Positions 1 through 7,482 of a DNA stretch of 64,000 bases are shown in pieces. Origin of the DNA: Georgenia sp. SYP-B2076. Lineage in GTDB: Bacteria > Actinomycetota > Actinomycetes > Actinomycetales > Actinomycetaceae. The number at the start of each line of letters is the position of its first letter. Position 1 is the first letter of the stretch. The position numbers and the translations under genes were made by a program. The stretch lies in assembly GCF_003991205.1 (NCBI RefSeq), contig NZ_RXOZ01000005.1, forward strand, positions 1 through 64,000. Reading direction: 5' to 3'. The notes beneath the pieces are model-generated. The model was not told where the DNA came from. It was given only the letters and a program-made list of their open reading frames with translations, and did not search any database.

Positions 1-118
1 TTTCCACCACCCACGGGTGGGAAGGCCCCCAGCAGACCACTGGGTTGATAGGCCGGACGTGGAAGCGAGGACTAACGACTCGTGAAGCTGACCGGTACTA
101 ATTGGCCGACAACTTGCC
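1..118 (+). rRNA. rrl: 23S ribosomal RNA, 3' end (partial)
   Basis: The window opens inside 23S rRNA. The segment around 47-106 (GTTGATAGGCCGG, then GACCGGTACTAAT) is the universally conserved 3'-terminal helix region of 23S rRNA. The 5' part lies outside the window. The exact 3' end is not visible; I place it shortly after GGCCGACAACTT, where the strand would pair with the 5' end of the molecule. Confidence 0.93.
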
Positions 119-227
119 ACACACCACTTCGGTGGTAGGGCATCAAAGACAATGCTGCGTCCACTGTACGGTTCCCGAGATACGCCCCACAACCCTTCAC
201 AAAGGGTTGGGCCGATATCTCCACAGA

Positions 228-346
228 GTTACGGCGGTCATAGCGAGGGGGAAACACCCGGTCCCATTCCGAACCCGGAAGCTAAGCCCCTCAGCGCCGA
301 TGGTACTGCACGGGAGACTGTGTGGGAGAGTAGGACACCGCCGAAC
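228..346 (+). rRNA. rrf: 5S ribosomal RNA
   Basis: This 119-nt segment begins GTTACGGCGGTCATAGCG and ends GTAGGACACCGCCGAAC, so its two ends pair (ACGGCGGT with ACCGCCGA-type complement), and it holds the conserved CCCATTCCGAACCCGG loop-A/B stretch of bacterial 5S rRNA. It follows 23S by about 110 nt, the usual order in an rrn operon. No tRNA is seen in the 23S-5S spacer or after 5S. Confidence 0.95.
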
Positions 347-355
347 ACCCTTCAC

Positions 356-397
356 AAGGAGGCCGCAACCCAGCGTTGCGGCCTCCTTGTCGTTTTT
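356..397 (+). terminator. Intrinsic terminator of the rRNA operon
   Basis: A perfect 13-bp stem (AAGGAGGCCGCAA at 356-368 with TTGCGGCCTCCTT at 376-388) closes a 7-nt loop and is followed by GTCGTTTTT. Stem, tight loop and U-run 10 nt after 5S make a textbook rho-independent terminator. Confidence 0.95.
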
Positions 398-464
398 GGA
401 CAATTTAGTTGCATCACCATGCGCCGACGATTCGATCGGCGCCCCCGAAGGAGTAGAGGAAACT

Positions 465-2804
465 ATGTCAACCGAGCATGATGGGCGTGGCGCGGAGCGC
501 CCGCGCCGCGGTGACAACCACGGGGGCGCCGGCCGCTCAGACCGCAGGTCAGGTGCCGACCGACCGCTCAGCGGAGGAGCTTCTCGGCCTGCGAGCCAGG
601 GCGCCGAAGCTTTCCGTGAGCGGACACAACGGCGAGGTAACGAGTCGCGCGGTGGCTCGGACCGTCGTGAGGGTGGTTACCAGTCCCGCGGTGGGAGCTC
701 GGACCGTCGTGAGGGTGGCTACCAGCCGCGTTCCGGTGGCAGTTCGGACCGTCGTGAGGGTGGCTACCAGCCGCGTTCCGGTGGCAGTTCGGACCGTCGT
801 GAGGGCGGTTACCAGTCCCGCGGTGCGGGCTCGGACCGTCGTGAGGGTGGCTACCAGCCGCGTTCCGGTGGGAGCTCGGACCGTCGTGAGGGCGGTTACC
901 AGTCCCGCGGTGGGAGCTCGGACCGTCGTGAGGGTGGCTACCAGCCGCGTTCCGGTGGGAGCTCGGATCGTCGTGAGGGCGGTTACCAGTCCCGCGGTGG
1001 GAGCTCGGACCGTCGTGAGGGCGGTTACCAGTCCCGCGGTGCGAGTTCTGACCGTCGTGAGGGCGGCTACCAGCCGCGTTCCGGTGGCAGCTCCGATCGT
1101 CGTGAGGGGGGCTACCAGCCGCGTTCCGGTGGCAGCTCCGATCGTCGTGAGGGCGGTTACCAGTCCCGCGGTGCGAGTTCTGACCGTCGTGAGGGCGGCT
1201 ACCAGCCGCGTTCCGGTGGCAGCTCCGATCGTCGTGAGGGGGGCTACCAGCCGCGTTCCGGTGGGAGCTCGGACCGTCGTGAGGGCGGTTACCAGTCCCG
1301 CGGTGGGAGCTCGGACCGTCGTGAGGGTGGCTACCAGCCGCGTTCCGGTGGCAGCTCGGACCGTCGTGAGGGCGGTTACCAGTCCCGCGGTGCGAGTTCC
1401 GACCGTCGTGAGGGCGGTTACCAGTCCCGCGGTGCGAGTTCCGATCGTCGTGAGGGTGGCTACCAGCCGCGTTCCGGTGGCAGCTCCGATCGTCGTGAGG
1501 GCGGTTACCAGTCCCGCGGTGCGAGATCCGATCGTCGTGAGGGCGGTTACCAGTCCCGCGGTGCGAGTTCCGATCGTCGTGAGGGTGGCTACCAGCCGCG
1601 TTCCGGTGGCAGCTCCGATCGTCGTGAGGGCGGCTACCAGCCGCGTTCCGGTGGGAGCTCCGACCGTCGTGAGGGCGGCTACCAGCCGCGTTCCGGTGGC
1701 AGCTCGGACCGTCGTGAGGGTGGTTACCAGTCCCGCGGTGCGAGTTCCGACCGTCGTGAGGGCGGCTACCAGCCGCGTTCCGGTGGCAGCTCGGACCGTC
1801 GTGAGGGTGGTTACCAGTCCCGCGGTGCCGGTTCCGACCGTCGCGAAGGTGGCTTCGACCGTGGAGGTTCGTCACGGCCCTCGACCGGGCGCGACGAACG
1901 GCCCAGGCGCGAGGAGCGGGACGAGCGGCCGGCCGAGCCGCACATCCCGGACGAGGTCGAGCCCCAGATGCTCGACCGCACGGCGCGCCAGCGTCTGCGC
2001 ACGCTCGGGAAGAACAACTCGGACCTCGTCTCTCGCCATCTCGTGATGGCTGGCCGGCTCATCGACACAGACCCGCAGACGGCATACGAGCACGCCCAGG
2101 CCGCCATGCGGCGGGCAGGCCGCGTCGACGTCGTCCGGGAGGCGCTGGCGCTGACCGCCTACGCGACCGGTCGGTTCGCCGAGGCGCTGCGCGAGCTCCG
2201 CACGGTGCGTCGCCTCTCCGGCATCGACGCGCACCGCCCGATGGAAGCCGACTGCGAACGCGGTCTCGGGCGTCCCGAGCGTGCGCTGGCCATCGTCGCG
2301 GAGACCGATCCTGCGACGCTCTCGCACGAGGAACGGGTCGAGCTCGCGATCGTCGCCAGCGGCGCCCGCGCCGAGCTCGGCGAGCACGAGGCCGGCCTGC
2401 TGGTGCTGGAGTCCGGGCTCGTGGACCCCGTGACTGAGCCCGAGCTGCTCCGTCGTCTGACGCTCGTCAAGGCCGAGAGGCTCGAGGAGCTGGGGCGCGT
2501 GGACGAGGCCGACCAGGCTCGCGAGGCGGCCGGCGCCGACGAAGAGGACGAGGAGATTATCGTCGTCGACCTCGCGGACGACTTCGACGAGGACTCCGAC
2601 GGCGTTTGGGACGACGACACCACGGTGTCGTCGCGGGCTGAGGTTGACGACGTCGCTGAGGCCGACGAGGTCGCCGACGAGGCAGAGGCCCCTGAGGCCG
2701 ACGAGGTCGCCGACGAGCCGGAGACCCCGCTCGGGGCCGAGACGGGCACCGGGCGGAGGTCCACCGACCCCGCTCCCACCCCCGAGCGCGGAGATGACGA
2801 GTGA
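465..2804 (+). CDS. Repeat-rich RGG-like / TPR protein
   Basis: A 779-residue protein in four parts: a short disordered N-terminus; residues 65-456 made of 27 tandem 14/15-residue units reading SDRREGGYQ followed by SRG(G/A)S or PRSGGS, plus a worn 28th unit; a helical domain at roughly 500-690 resembling tetratricopeptide repeats (MAGRLIDTDPQTAYEHAQAA, ALALTAYATGRFAEALREL); and a very acidic tail (EEDEEIIVV, then DEVADEAE-type repeats). The basic Arg/Gly/Tyr-rich half and the acidic tail suggest RNA binding or condensate behaviour, which is inference. The ATG at 465 follows GAAGGAG and AGAGGAA; an open frame further upstream runs into the rRNA and is not used. The stop overlaps the next start (GTGA). 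TPR proteins of this kind often precede the HAD-tlyA-nadK-recN run in Micrococcales. Confidence 0.85.
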   Translation: MSTEHDGRGAERPRRGDNHGGAGRSDRRSGADRPLSGGASRPASQGAEAFRERTQRRGNESRGGSDRREGGYQSRGGSSDRREGGYQPRSGGSSDRREGGYQPRSGGSSDRREGGYQSRGAGSDRREGGYQPRSGGSSDRREGGYQSRGGSSDRREGGYQPRSGGSSDRREGGYQSRGGSSDRREGGYQSRGASSDRREGGYQPRSGGSSDRREGGYQPRSGGSSDRREGGYQSRGASSDRREGGYQPRSGGSSDRREGGYQPRSGGSSDRREGGYQSRGGSSDRREGGYQPRSGGSSDRREGGYQSRGASSDRREGGYQSRGASSDRREGGYQPRSGGSSDRREGGYQSRGARSDRREGGYQSRGASSDRREGGYQPRSGGSSDRREGGYQPRSGGSSDRREGGYQPRSGGSSDRREGGYQSRGASSDRREGGYQPRSGGSSDRREGGYQSRGAGSDRREGGFDRGGSSRPSTGRDERPRREERDERPAEPHIPDEVEPQMLDRTARQRLRTLGKNNSDLVSRHLVMAGRLIDTDPQTAYEHAQAAMRRAGRVDVVREALALTAYATGRFAEALRELRTVRRLSGIDAHRPMEADCERGLGRPERALAIVAETDPATLSHEERVELAIVASGARAELGEHEAGLLVLESGLVDPVTEPELLRRLTLVKAERLEELGRVDEADQAREAAGADEEDEEIIVVDLADDFDEDSDGVWDDDTTVSSRAEVDDVAEADEVADEAEAPEADEVADEPETPLGAETGTGRRSTDPAPTPERGDDE
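657..1832 (+). repeat. 27-unit coding tandem repeat (42/45 bp)
   Basis: Twenty-seven uninterrupted in-frame units encode SDRREGGYQ plus a variable tail. Fourteen are 45 bp (tail PRSGGS) and thirteen are 42 bp (tail SRGGS, SRGAS, SRGAG or SRGAR). 14x45 + 13x42 = 1176 bp, exactly the span. Units differ mainly at synonymous positions (AGTTCG, AGCTCG, AGCTCC, AGTTCT) and those variants recur at separated units, so the array looks homogenised by slippage or unequal recombination. All lengths are multiples of three. Confidence 0.97.
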
Positions 2805-3877
2805 GCCAGGCACCGGTCACGCTGCGGGGCAGCGAGCGGCCCCTCGCCGAGGCGTACGACGTCGCCCTAATGGATCTGGACGGCGTGTGCTACCGCGGCC
2901 CCGAACCGGTCGAGCACGCGGACGAGGCCGTCGACCGCGCCCGCGCGCTCGGCCAGCGGATGATGTTCGTGACCAACAATGCGGCTCGCGAGCCGCAGAC
3001 GGTGGCCGACCAGCTCACCTCGCTCGGGATCCCGACCCGCGCGGAGGAGGTCATGACCTCCTCGCAGGCCGCCGCGGCGATCCTCGCCGAGGACCTGCCC
3101 GCGGGCTCCCTGGTGCTGCCCATCGGCGGCGCCGGGCTGCGCGCGGCGCTGTCGGAGGCGGGCTTCCGGCTCGCCGAGACGGCGCTCGAGCTCCCGGTGG
3201 CCGTCGTGCAGGGCTTCGCCCCCGAGATCGGGTGGCGGGAGCTCTGCGAGGCCGCCTTCGCCATCAACGCCGGCGCCCGGTACGTCGCCACGAACCTCGA
3301 CGCCACGCTCCCGACGGAACGTGGGATGGCGGTCGGGAACGGCTCGCTCGTCGCCGCGGTCACCAACGCGACCGGCGTCGTGCCGGTCTCGGCCGGCAAG
3401 CCGGAGCCAGAGATCTTCCGGCAGGCCGTCGCACGGGCATGCAGCGAGCGACCGCTGGCCGTCGGCGACCGCCTGAACACCGACCTCGCCGGCGCGCGCG
3501 CGGCCGGCGTCCCCGGGTTGCACGTGCTGACCGGCGTCAGCGACGCACGGGACGTGGTCCTCGCCGTCCCCGGGGAGCGGCCGAGCTTCCTCGCCGTCGA
3601 CCTGCGCGGCCTGGCCGAGCCCCACCCCGTGCCGCGGCAGGACCGCGACGGCTGGTGGCGCTGCGCCGCCGCGGCCGCGCGCGTTGCCGGCCCCGAGCCG
3701 CACCTCGAGGTGCGGGCGGGGGAGCGGACGCTGGCGCTGGAGGCCGGGACCGAGCCGGTGACAGTCTCGCTCGACGCGTGGCGCTGCCTCGCCGCGGCGG
3801 CGTGGGCCGCGGCCGACGCCGGTCGCCCGCTCACGCCGGAGCAGGTGCCTGCGCTCGAGGTCGTCGCGCCGCGATAG
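2801..3877 (+). CDS. HAD-superfamily phosphatase, NagD/GPP-like
   Basis: A 358-residue haloacid-dehalogenase phosphatase of the NagD / p-nitrophenylphosphatase group. Motif I is DLDG at residues 25-28 with the nucleophile Asp25; motif II is FVTNN near 55-59; the motif III lysine is in SAGKPEPEIF; motif IV is VGDRLNTDLAGA. A large C2-type cap lies between. The last ~100 residues (after DLRGLAEPHPVP) are an extension poorly explained by the HAD fold. Substrate is unknown; NagD relatives dephosphorylate sugar phosphates and nucleotides. The GTG start overlaps the preceding stop by 4 nt, implying translational coupling with the repeat protein. Confidence 0.88.
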   Translation: MSQAPVTLRGSERPLAEAYDVALMDLDGVCYRGPEPVEHADEAVDRARALGQRMMFVTNNAAREPQTVADQLTSLGIPTRAEEVMTSSQAAAAILAEDLPAGSLVLPIGGAGLRAALSEAGFRLAETALELPVAVVQGFAPEIGWRELCEAAFAINAGARYVATNLDATLPTERGMAVGNGSLVAAVTNATGVVPVSAGKPEPEIFRQAVARACSERPLAVGDRLNTDLAGARAAGVPGLHVLTGVSDARDVVLAVPGERPSFLAVDLRGLAEPHPVPRQDRDGWWRCAAAAARVAGPEPHLEVRAGERTLALEAGTEPVTVSLDAWRCLAAAAWAAADAGRPLTPEQVPALEVVAPR

Positions 3878-3918
3878 CCTCTCTACGGCACCACCACCGC
3901 GGCGGGAAGGAGACGACG

Positions 3919-4080
3919 ATGAACGTGACGCCCGCCGACCTGGCGTCCGGGTCGAACCCGGCGGAGGACCCGCTGGCACGCCTCGACGATCTCGAGCAGA
4001 TCGCCCCGGCCGACCAGGTCGCCGTCTTCGAGGCCATCCACACGCACCTGTCGGCGCGCCTGTCGAGCGCCGAGAGCTGA
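3919..4080 (+). CDS. Small conserved-type protein between HAD and tlyA
   Basis: A 53-residue acidic protein (starts MNVTPADLAS, ends SARLSSAES) with two predicted helices around LARLDDLEQI and DQVAVFEAIHTHLSARL. A strong ribosome site GGAAGGAG stands about 8 nt before the ATG, and the stop lies 1 nt before the tlyA start, so it sits within the operon. Small proteins at this place are common in Micrococcales genomes; I know of no function. The strong ribosome site, good start and tight packing argue that it is real. Confidence 0.75.
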   Translation: MNVTPADLASGSNPAEDPLARLDDLEQIAPADQVAVFEAIHTHLSARLSSAES

Positions 4081-4081
4081 C

Positions 4082-4930
4082 GTGGCCCGCCGCGTACGGA
4101 TCGACGCCGAGCTGGTCCGCCGGGGCCTGGCACGGTCGCGCCAGCATGCCGGCGAGCTCCTCGCCGCGGGCCATGTGCTCCTGGACGGCGAGGTCGTCAC
4201 CAAGCCCGCGCGGCAGGTCGACCCCGCGCAGGCCCTGCGGGTGGACGCGCCCGCGAGCGACGACTACGTCTCCCGCGGCGCCCACAAGCTGGCTGGCGCG
4301 CTCGACGCCCTCGGCGCGCACGCACCGGTGGTGGCGGGGCGGCGCTGCCTCGACGCCGGAGCCTCGACCGGCGGGTTCACCGACGTGCTCCTGCGCCGGG
4401 GGGCCGCCCAGGTCGTGGCCGTCGACGTCGGCTACGGCCAGCTCGCGTGGTCCCTGCAGACCGACCCGCGGGTCACGGTGCTGGACCGCACGAACGTGCG
4501 GACCCTGACCCCGGACATGGTCGCCCCGGCCCCGGGTCTCGTCGTGGGGGACATGTCCTTCATCTCCCTCACGCTCGTGCTCCCGGCCCTGGCGCGGGCG
4601 GCCGCGCCCGACGCCGACCTGCTGCTCATGGTCAAGCCCCAGTTCGAGGTGGGCAAGGAACGCCTGGGCCACGGCGGCGTCGTGCGCGACACCGCGCTGC
4701 ACGTGGAATCGGTGCTCACCGTCGCCGCCGCCGCGGCCGAGCAGGGCCTGGACACCTGGGCCGTCGTGCCGAGCCCCCTGCCGGGGCCCTCGGGCAACGT
4801 CGAGTACTTCGTCGCCCTGCGCCGGGACCATCCCCGGGCCCTGCGCGGCGAGGCGCTCGAGCACGCCGCCGCGGAGGCCGTCCGGACCGGACCGGCCGGC
4901 CCGGCGGCCCGCGGGCAGGAGGCGCCGTGA
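4082..4930 (+). CDS. tlyA: TlyA-family rRNA 2'-O-methyltransferase
   Basis: A 282-residue protein with an N-terminal S4 RNA-binding domain (residues ~1-60, ending HVLLDGEVV) and a C-terminal FtsJ/RrmJ-like methyltransferase domain. The SAM-binding motif DAGASTGGFTDVLL is clear, followed by VVAVDVGYGQL and the VKPQFEVGKE motif with a catalytic lysine. In mycobacteria TlyA methylates C1409 of 16S rRNA and C1920 of 23S rRNA, and its loss gives capreomycin resistance; the same role is inferred here. GTG start 1 nt after the preceding stop; its own stop overlaps nadK by 4 nt. Confidence 0.93.
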   Translation: MARRVRIDAELVRRGLARSRQHAGELLAAGHVLLDGEVVTKPARQVDPAQALRVDAPASDDYVSRGAHKLAGALDALGAHAPVVAGRRCLDAGASTGGFTDVLLRRGAAQVVAVDVGYGQLAWSLQTDPRVTVLDRTNVRTLTPDMVAPAPGLVVGDMSFISLTLVLPALARAAAPDADLLLMVKPQFEVGKERLGHGGVVRDTALHVESVLTVAAAAAEQGLDTWAVVPSPLPGPSGNVEYFVALRRDHPRALRGEALEHAAAEAVRTGPAGPAARGQEAP

Positions 4931-5766
4931 GCCGCCGGATCCTCGTCGTCTGCCACGAGGGCCGCGCCGACGCCGTCACCGCCGCCGACCGTGTGAGCAC
5001 GGCCCTGCGCGGGCACGGCATCGAGACGGTGCGCAACGGCAGCGCCGAGGGCGCGGAGCTCGTCATCGTCCTGGGCGGTGACGGCACCCTCCTGCGCGCC
5101 GCCGAGGTGGCCCGCGCCTACGACGTCCCGCTGCTGGGCGTGAACCTCGGGCACGTCGGCTTCCTGGCCGAGGCCGAGCCCGAGGCCTTGCCGAGCGTCG
5201 TCGCCCACGTCGTGGCCCGCGAGTACACCGTCGAGGAGCGGATGACAATCGACGTCACCATCCGCACCCCCGACGGCCGCGAGCAGCACGACTGGGCCAT
5301 CAACGAGGCCGCGGTGGAGAAGGGCGAGCGCGCCCGCATGGTCGAGGCCACGATCGGCGTCGACGGCCGCGGGCTGTCCACCTTCGGCTGCGACGGCATC
5401 ATCCTCGCCACGCCGACGGGCTCGACCGCCTACGCCTTCTCCGGCGGCGGGCCGCTGGTCTGGCCCGACGTCGAGGCGCTGCTCGTCGTGCCGATCGCCG
5501 CGCACGCGCTCTTCGCCCGGCCGATGGTCGTGAGCACCAGCTCCGAGCTCCAGGTCCAGATCCTCCCGTACGAGGAGACCCACGCGGTCGTCTGGTGCGA
5601 CGGGCGACGCCGGCTCGACGCGCCGGCCGGCTCGCGGATCGAGGTGCGCCGCGGCGTGCAGCCCGTGCGGCTGGCCCGCCTGAGCCAGGCGCCCTTCTCC
5701 GGGCGGCTGGTCGCCAAGTTCAACCTCCCCGTGCACGGGTGGCGGGGCAACCGGGAGCCGTCGTGA
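4927..5766 (+). CDS. nadK: NAD kinase
   Basis: A 279-residue ATP/polyphosphate-NAD kinase, which makes NADP by phosphorylating the 2' hydroxyl of NAD. The diagnostic GGDGT motif lies at residues 50-54, followed by LGVNLGHVGFLAE, the conserved NEAAVEKG, and the glycine-rich CDGIILATPTGSTAYAFS stretch. The GTG start overlaps the tlyA stop (GTGA) and the stop overlaps recN the same way, so tlyA-nadK-recN is one translationally coupled unit, as in many actinobacteria. Confidence 0.95.
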   Translation: MSRRILVVCHEGRADAVTAADRVSTALRGHGIETVRNGSAEGAELVIVLGGDGTLLRAAEVARAYDVPLLGVNLGHVGFLAEAEPEALPSVVAHVVAREYTVEERMTIDVTIRTPDGREQHDWAINEAAVEKGERARMVEATIGVDGRGLSTFGCDGIILATPTGSTAYAFSGGGPLVWPDVEALLVVPIAAHALFARPMVVSTSSELQVQILPYEETHAVVWCDGRRRLDAPAGSRIEVRRGVQPVRLARLSQAPFSGRLVAKFNLPVHGWRGNREPS

Positions 5767-7478
5767 TCGAGCAGGTCCGTATCGAGAACCTGGGCGTCAT
5801 CGCCGCCGCCGAGCTTGACCTCGCCCCCGGCTTCACCGTCATCACGGGGGAGACCGGTGCCGGCAAGACCATGGTGCTGACCAGCCTCGACCTGCTGCTC
5901 GGCGGCAAGGCCGATCCTGCGCTCGTCCGCCGCGGCGCCGACCGGGCGGTGGTGGAGGGTGCCTTCACCGTGCCGCCCGCGGCCGCCGCGCGCGCCGAGG
6001 AGGCCGGTGCCGCCGTCGAGGACGGCGAGCTGCTCGTCGCCCGGACCGTGCCGGCCACGGGGCGGTCCCGCGCCCACCTCGGCGGGCGGACCGTCCCGAC
6101 GGCGGTCCTCACCGAGATCGGCGAGCAGCTGGTCACCGTGCACGGCCAGTCGCAGCAGCTGCGGCTGCGCGCGCCCTCCCAGCAGCGGGCGGCCCTCGAC
6201 GCGTTCGGCGGCGCCGGGCACGCGGCCCTGCTCGCCGCCTACCGGCAGGCGTACGCGGAGCTCGTCGCCGTCCGCGCCGAGCTGGCCGCGTGGGAGCAGG
6301 CGGCCGGGGAGCGCGAGCACGAGATCGCGGCGCTGCGCACCGGGCTGGACCAGATCGACGCCCTCGAGCTCGAGCCCGGCGAGGACCGCGCCCTGCGCGA
6401 GGAGGCCCTGCGGCTCGGCCACGTCGAGGAGCTGCGGGTGGCCGCGGGCCGCGCGCACGAGGCGCTGACGGGCGACATGGACGCGGCCGACGTGCCCGAC
6501 GCGACCACCCTCGTCGACGACGCACGCCGCAGCCTCGAGCACGCCGCCGAGAACGACCCCGCCCTGGACGGCTGGGCGGCCCGCCTCGCGGAGGCGTCCT
6601 ACCTCCTCTCCGACGTCGCCACCGAGCTCGCGGCCTACCTCGCCTCCCTCGACGCCGACCCCGCCCGCCTGGCCGCCGTCCACGAGCGACGCGCCGCCTT
6701 GGGGGAGATCACCCGCACGTACGGGCCCGACGTCGACGCCGCCCTGGCCTGGGCCGAGAAGGCCCGCGCCCGCCTCGCCTACCTCGACGGCCCCGAGGAC
6801 ACCGCGGAGGTGCTGCGCCAGCGCCTGGACCGCGCCGAGCAGGCCGCGGCCCGCGCGGCGGGCGCCCTGACCGCCTCCCGCCGCGGAGTGGGCGACGCCC
6901 TCTCGCGCGCCGTCGACGGCGAGCTCGCCGGCCTGGCCATGACGGGCGCGCACCTGAGCGCCCGGCTGACCCCGCTGGAGGCGGCGGGCCCCCACGGCGC
7001 GGAGGCCGTCGAGCTGCTCCTCGCGGCGCACCCGGGCGCCCCCGCGCGGCCGCTGGGGCAGGGCGCCTCGGGCGGCGAGCTCTCCCGCGTCATGCTCGCG
7101 ATCGAGGTCGCGCTCGCCCTCTCCGACGCCGGGACGGGGGCCGCCGAGATGCGGACCTTCGTGTTCGACGAGGTCGACGCGGGCGTGGGCGGACGGGCAG
7201 CCGTCGAGGTGGGCCGGCGCCTCGCGCAGCTCGCCCGCGGCGCCCAGGTCGTGGTCGTCACGCACCTCGCCCAGGTCGCCGCGTTTGCCGACCGGCACCT
7301 CGTCGTGAGCAAGAACACCCCGGGCGACGAGGCCGTCGTCACCGCGACGGACGTGACCAGCGTGGAGGGCCCGGATCGCCTGCGGGAGCTCGCCCGGATG
7401 CTCTCCGGGCAGGACGACTCCGACACCGCCCTCCGGCACGCCGCTGAGCTTCTCGAACGGGCGAGCGTGCGACCATGA
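5763..7478 (+). CDS. recN: DNA repair protein RecN
   Basis: A 571-residue SMC-like ATPase for double-strand-break repair. It begins IEQVRIENLGVI, with Walker A GETGAGKT at 29-36, a long helical middle rich in Ala/Glu/Arg typical of the coiled coil, the ABC signature ASGGELSRVMLAIE and Walker B TFVFDEVDAGVGG, then the VVTHLAQVAAFAD switch. Length is normal for the family. GTG start overlaps the nadK stop by 4 nt. No SOS box is visible immediately upstream, as expected for a gene inside an operon. Confidence 0.95.
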   Translation: MIEQVRIENLGVIAAAELDLAPGFTVITGETGAGKTMVLTSLDLLLGGKADPALVRRGADRAVVEGAFTVPPAAAARAEEAGAAVEDGELLVARTVPATGRSRAHLGGRTVPTAVLTEIGEQLVTVHGQSQQLRLRAPSQQRAALDAFGGAGHAALLAAYRQAYAELVAVRAELAAWEQAAGEREHEIAALRTGLDQIDALELEPGEDRALREEALRLGHVEELRVAAGRAHEALTGDMDAADVPDATTLVDDARRSLEHAAENDPALDGWAARLAEASYLLSDVATELAAYLASLDADPARLAAVHERRAALGEITRTYGPDVDAALAWAEKARARLAYLDGPEDTAEVLRQRLDRAEQAAARAAGALTASRRGVGDALSRAVDGELAGLAMTGAHLSARLTPLEAAGPHGAEAVELLLAAHPGAPARPLGQGASGGELSRVMLAIEVALALSDAGTGAAEMRTFVFDEVDAGVGGRAAVEVGRRLAQLARGAQVVVVTHLAQVAAFADRHLVVSKNTPGDEAVVTATDVTSVEGPDRLRELARMLSGQDDSDTALRHAAELLERASVRP

Positions 7479-7482
7479 GCCG

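Noticed and set aside
657-1832. Regularly spaced repeats that could look like a CRISPR array.
   Set aside because: Units are contiguous, coding, and have no unique spacers; cas genes are absent.
478-2046. Long open frames in other frames and on the opposite strand across the repeat array (522 and 435 codons).
   Set aside because: A stop-free repeat whose unit length is a multiple of three stays open in several frames by design. No ribosome site or start context supports them, and their products are only the shadow of the same DNA repeat.
2867-4864. 665-codon open frame on the minus strand.
   Set aside because: It covers the HAD and tlyA genes, which have clear motifs; high GC content keeps antisense frames open.
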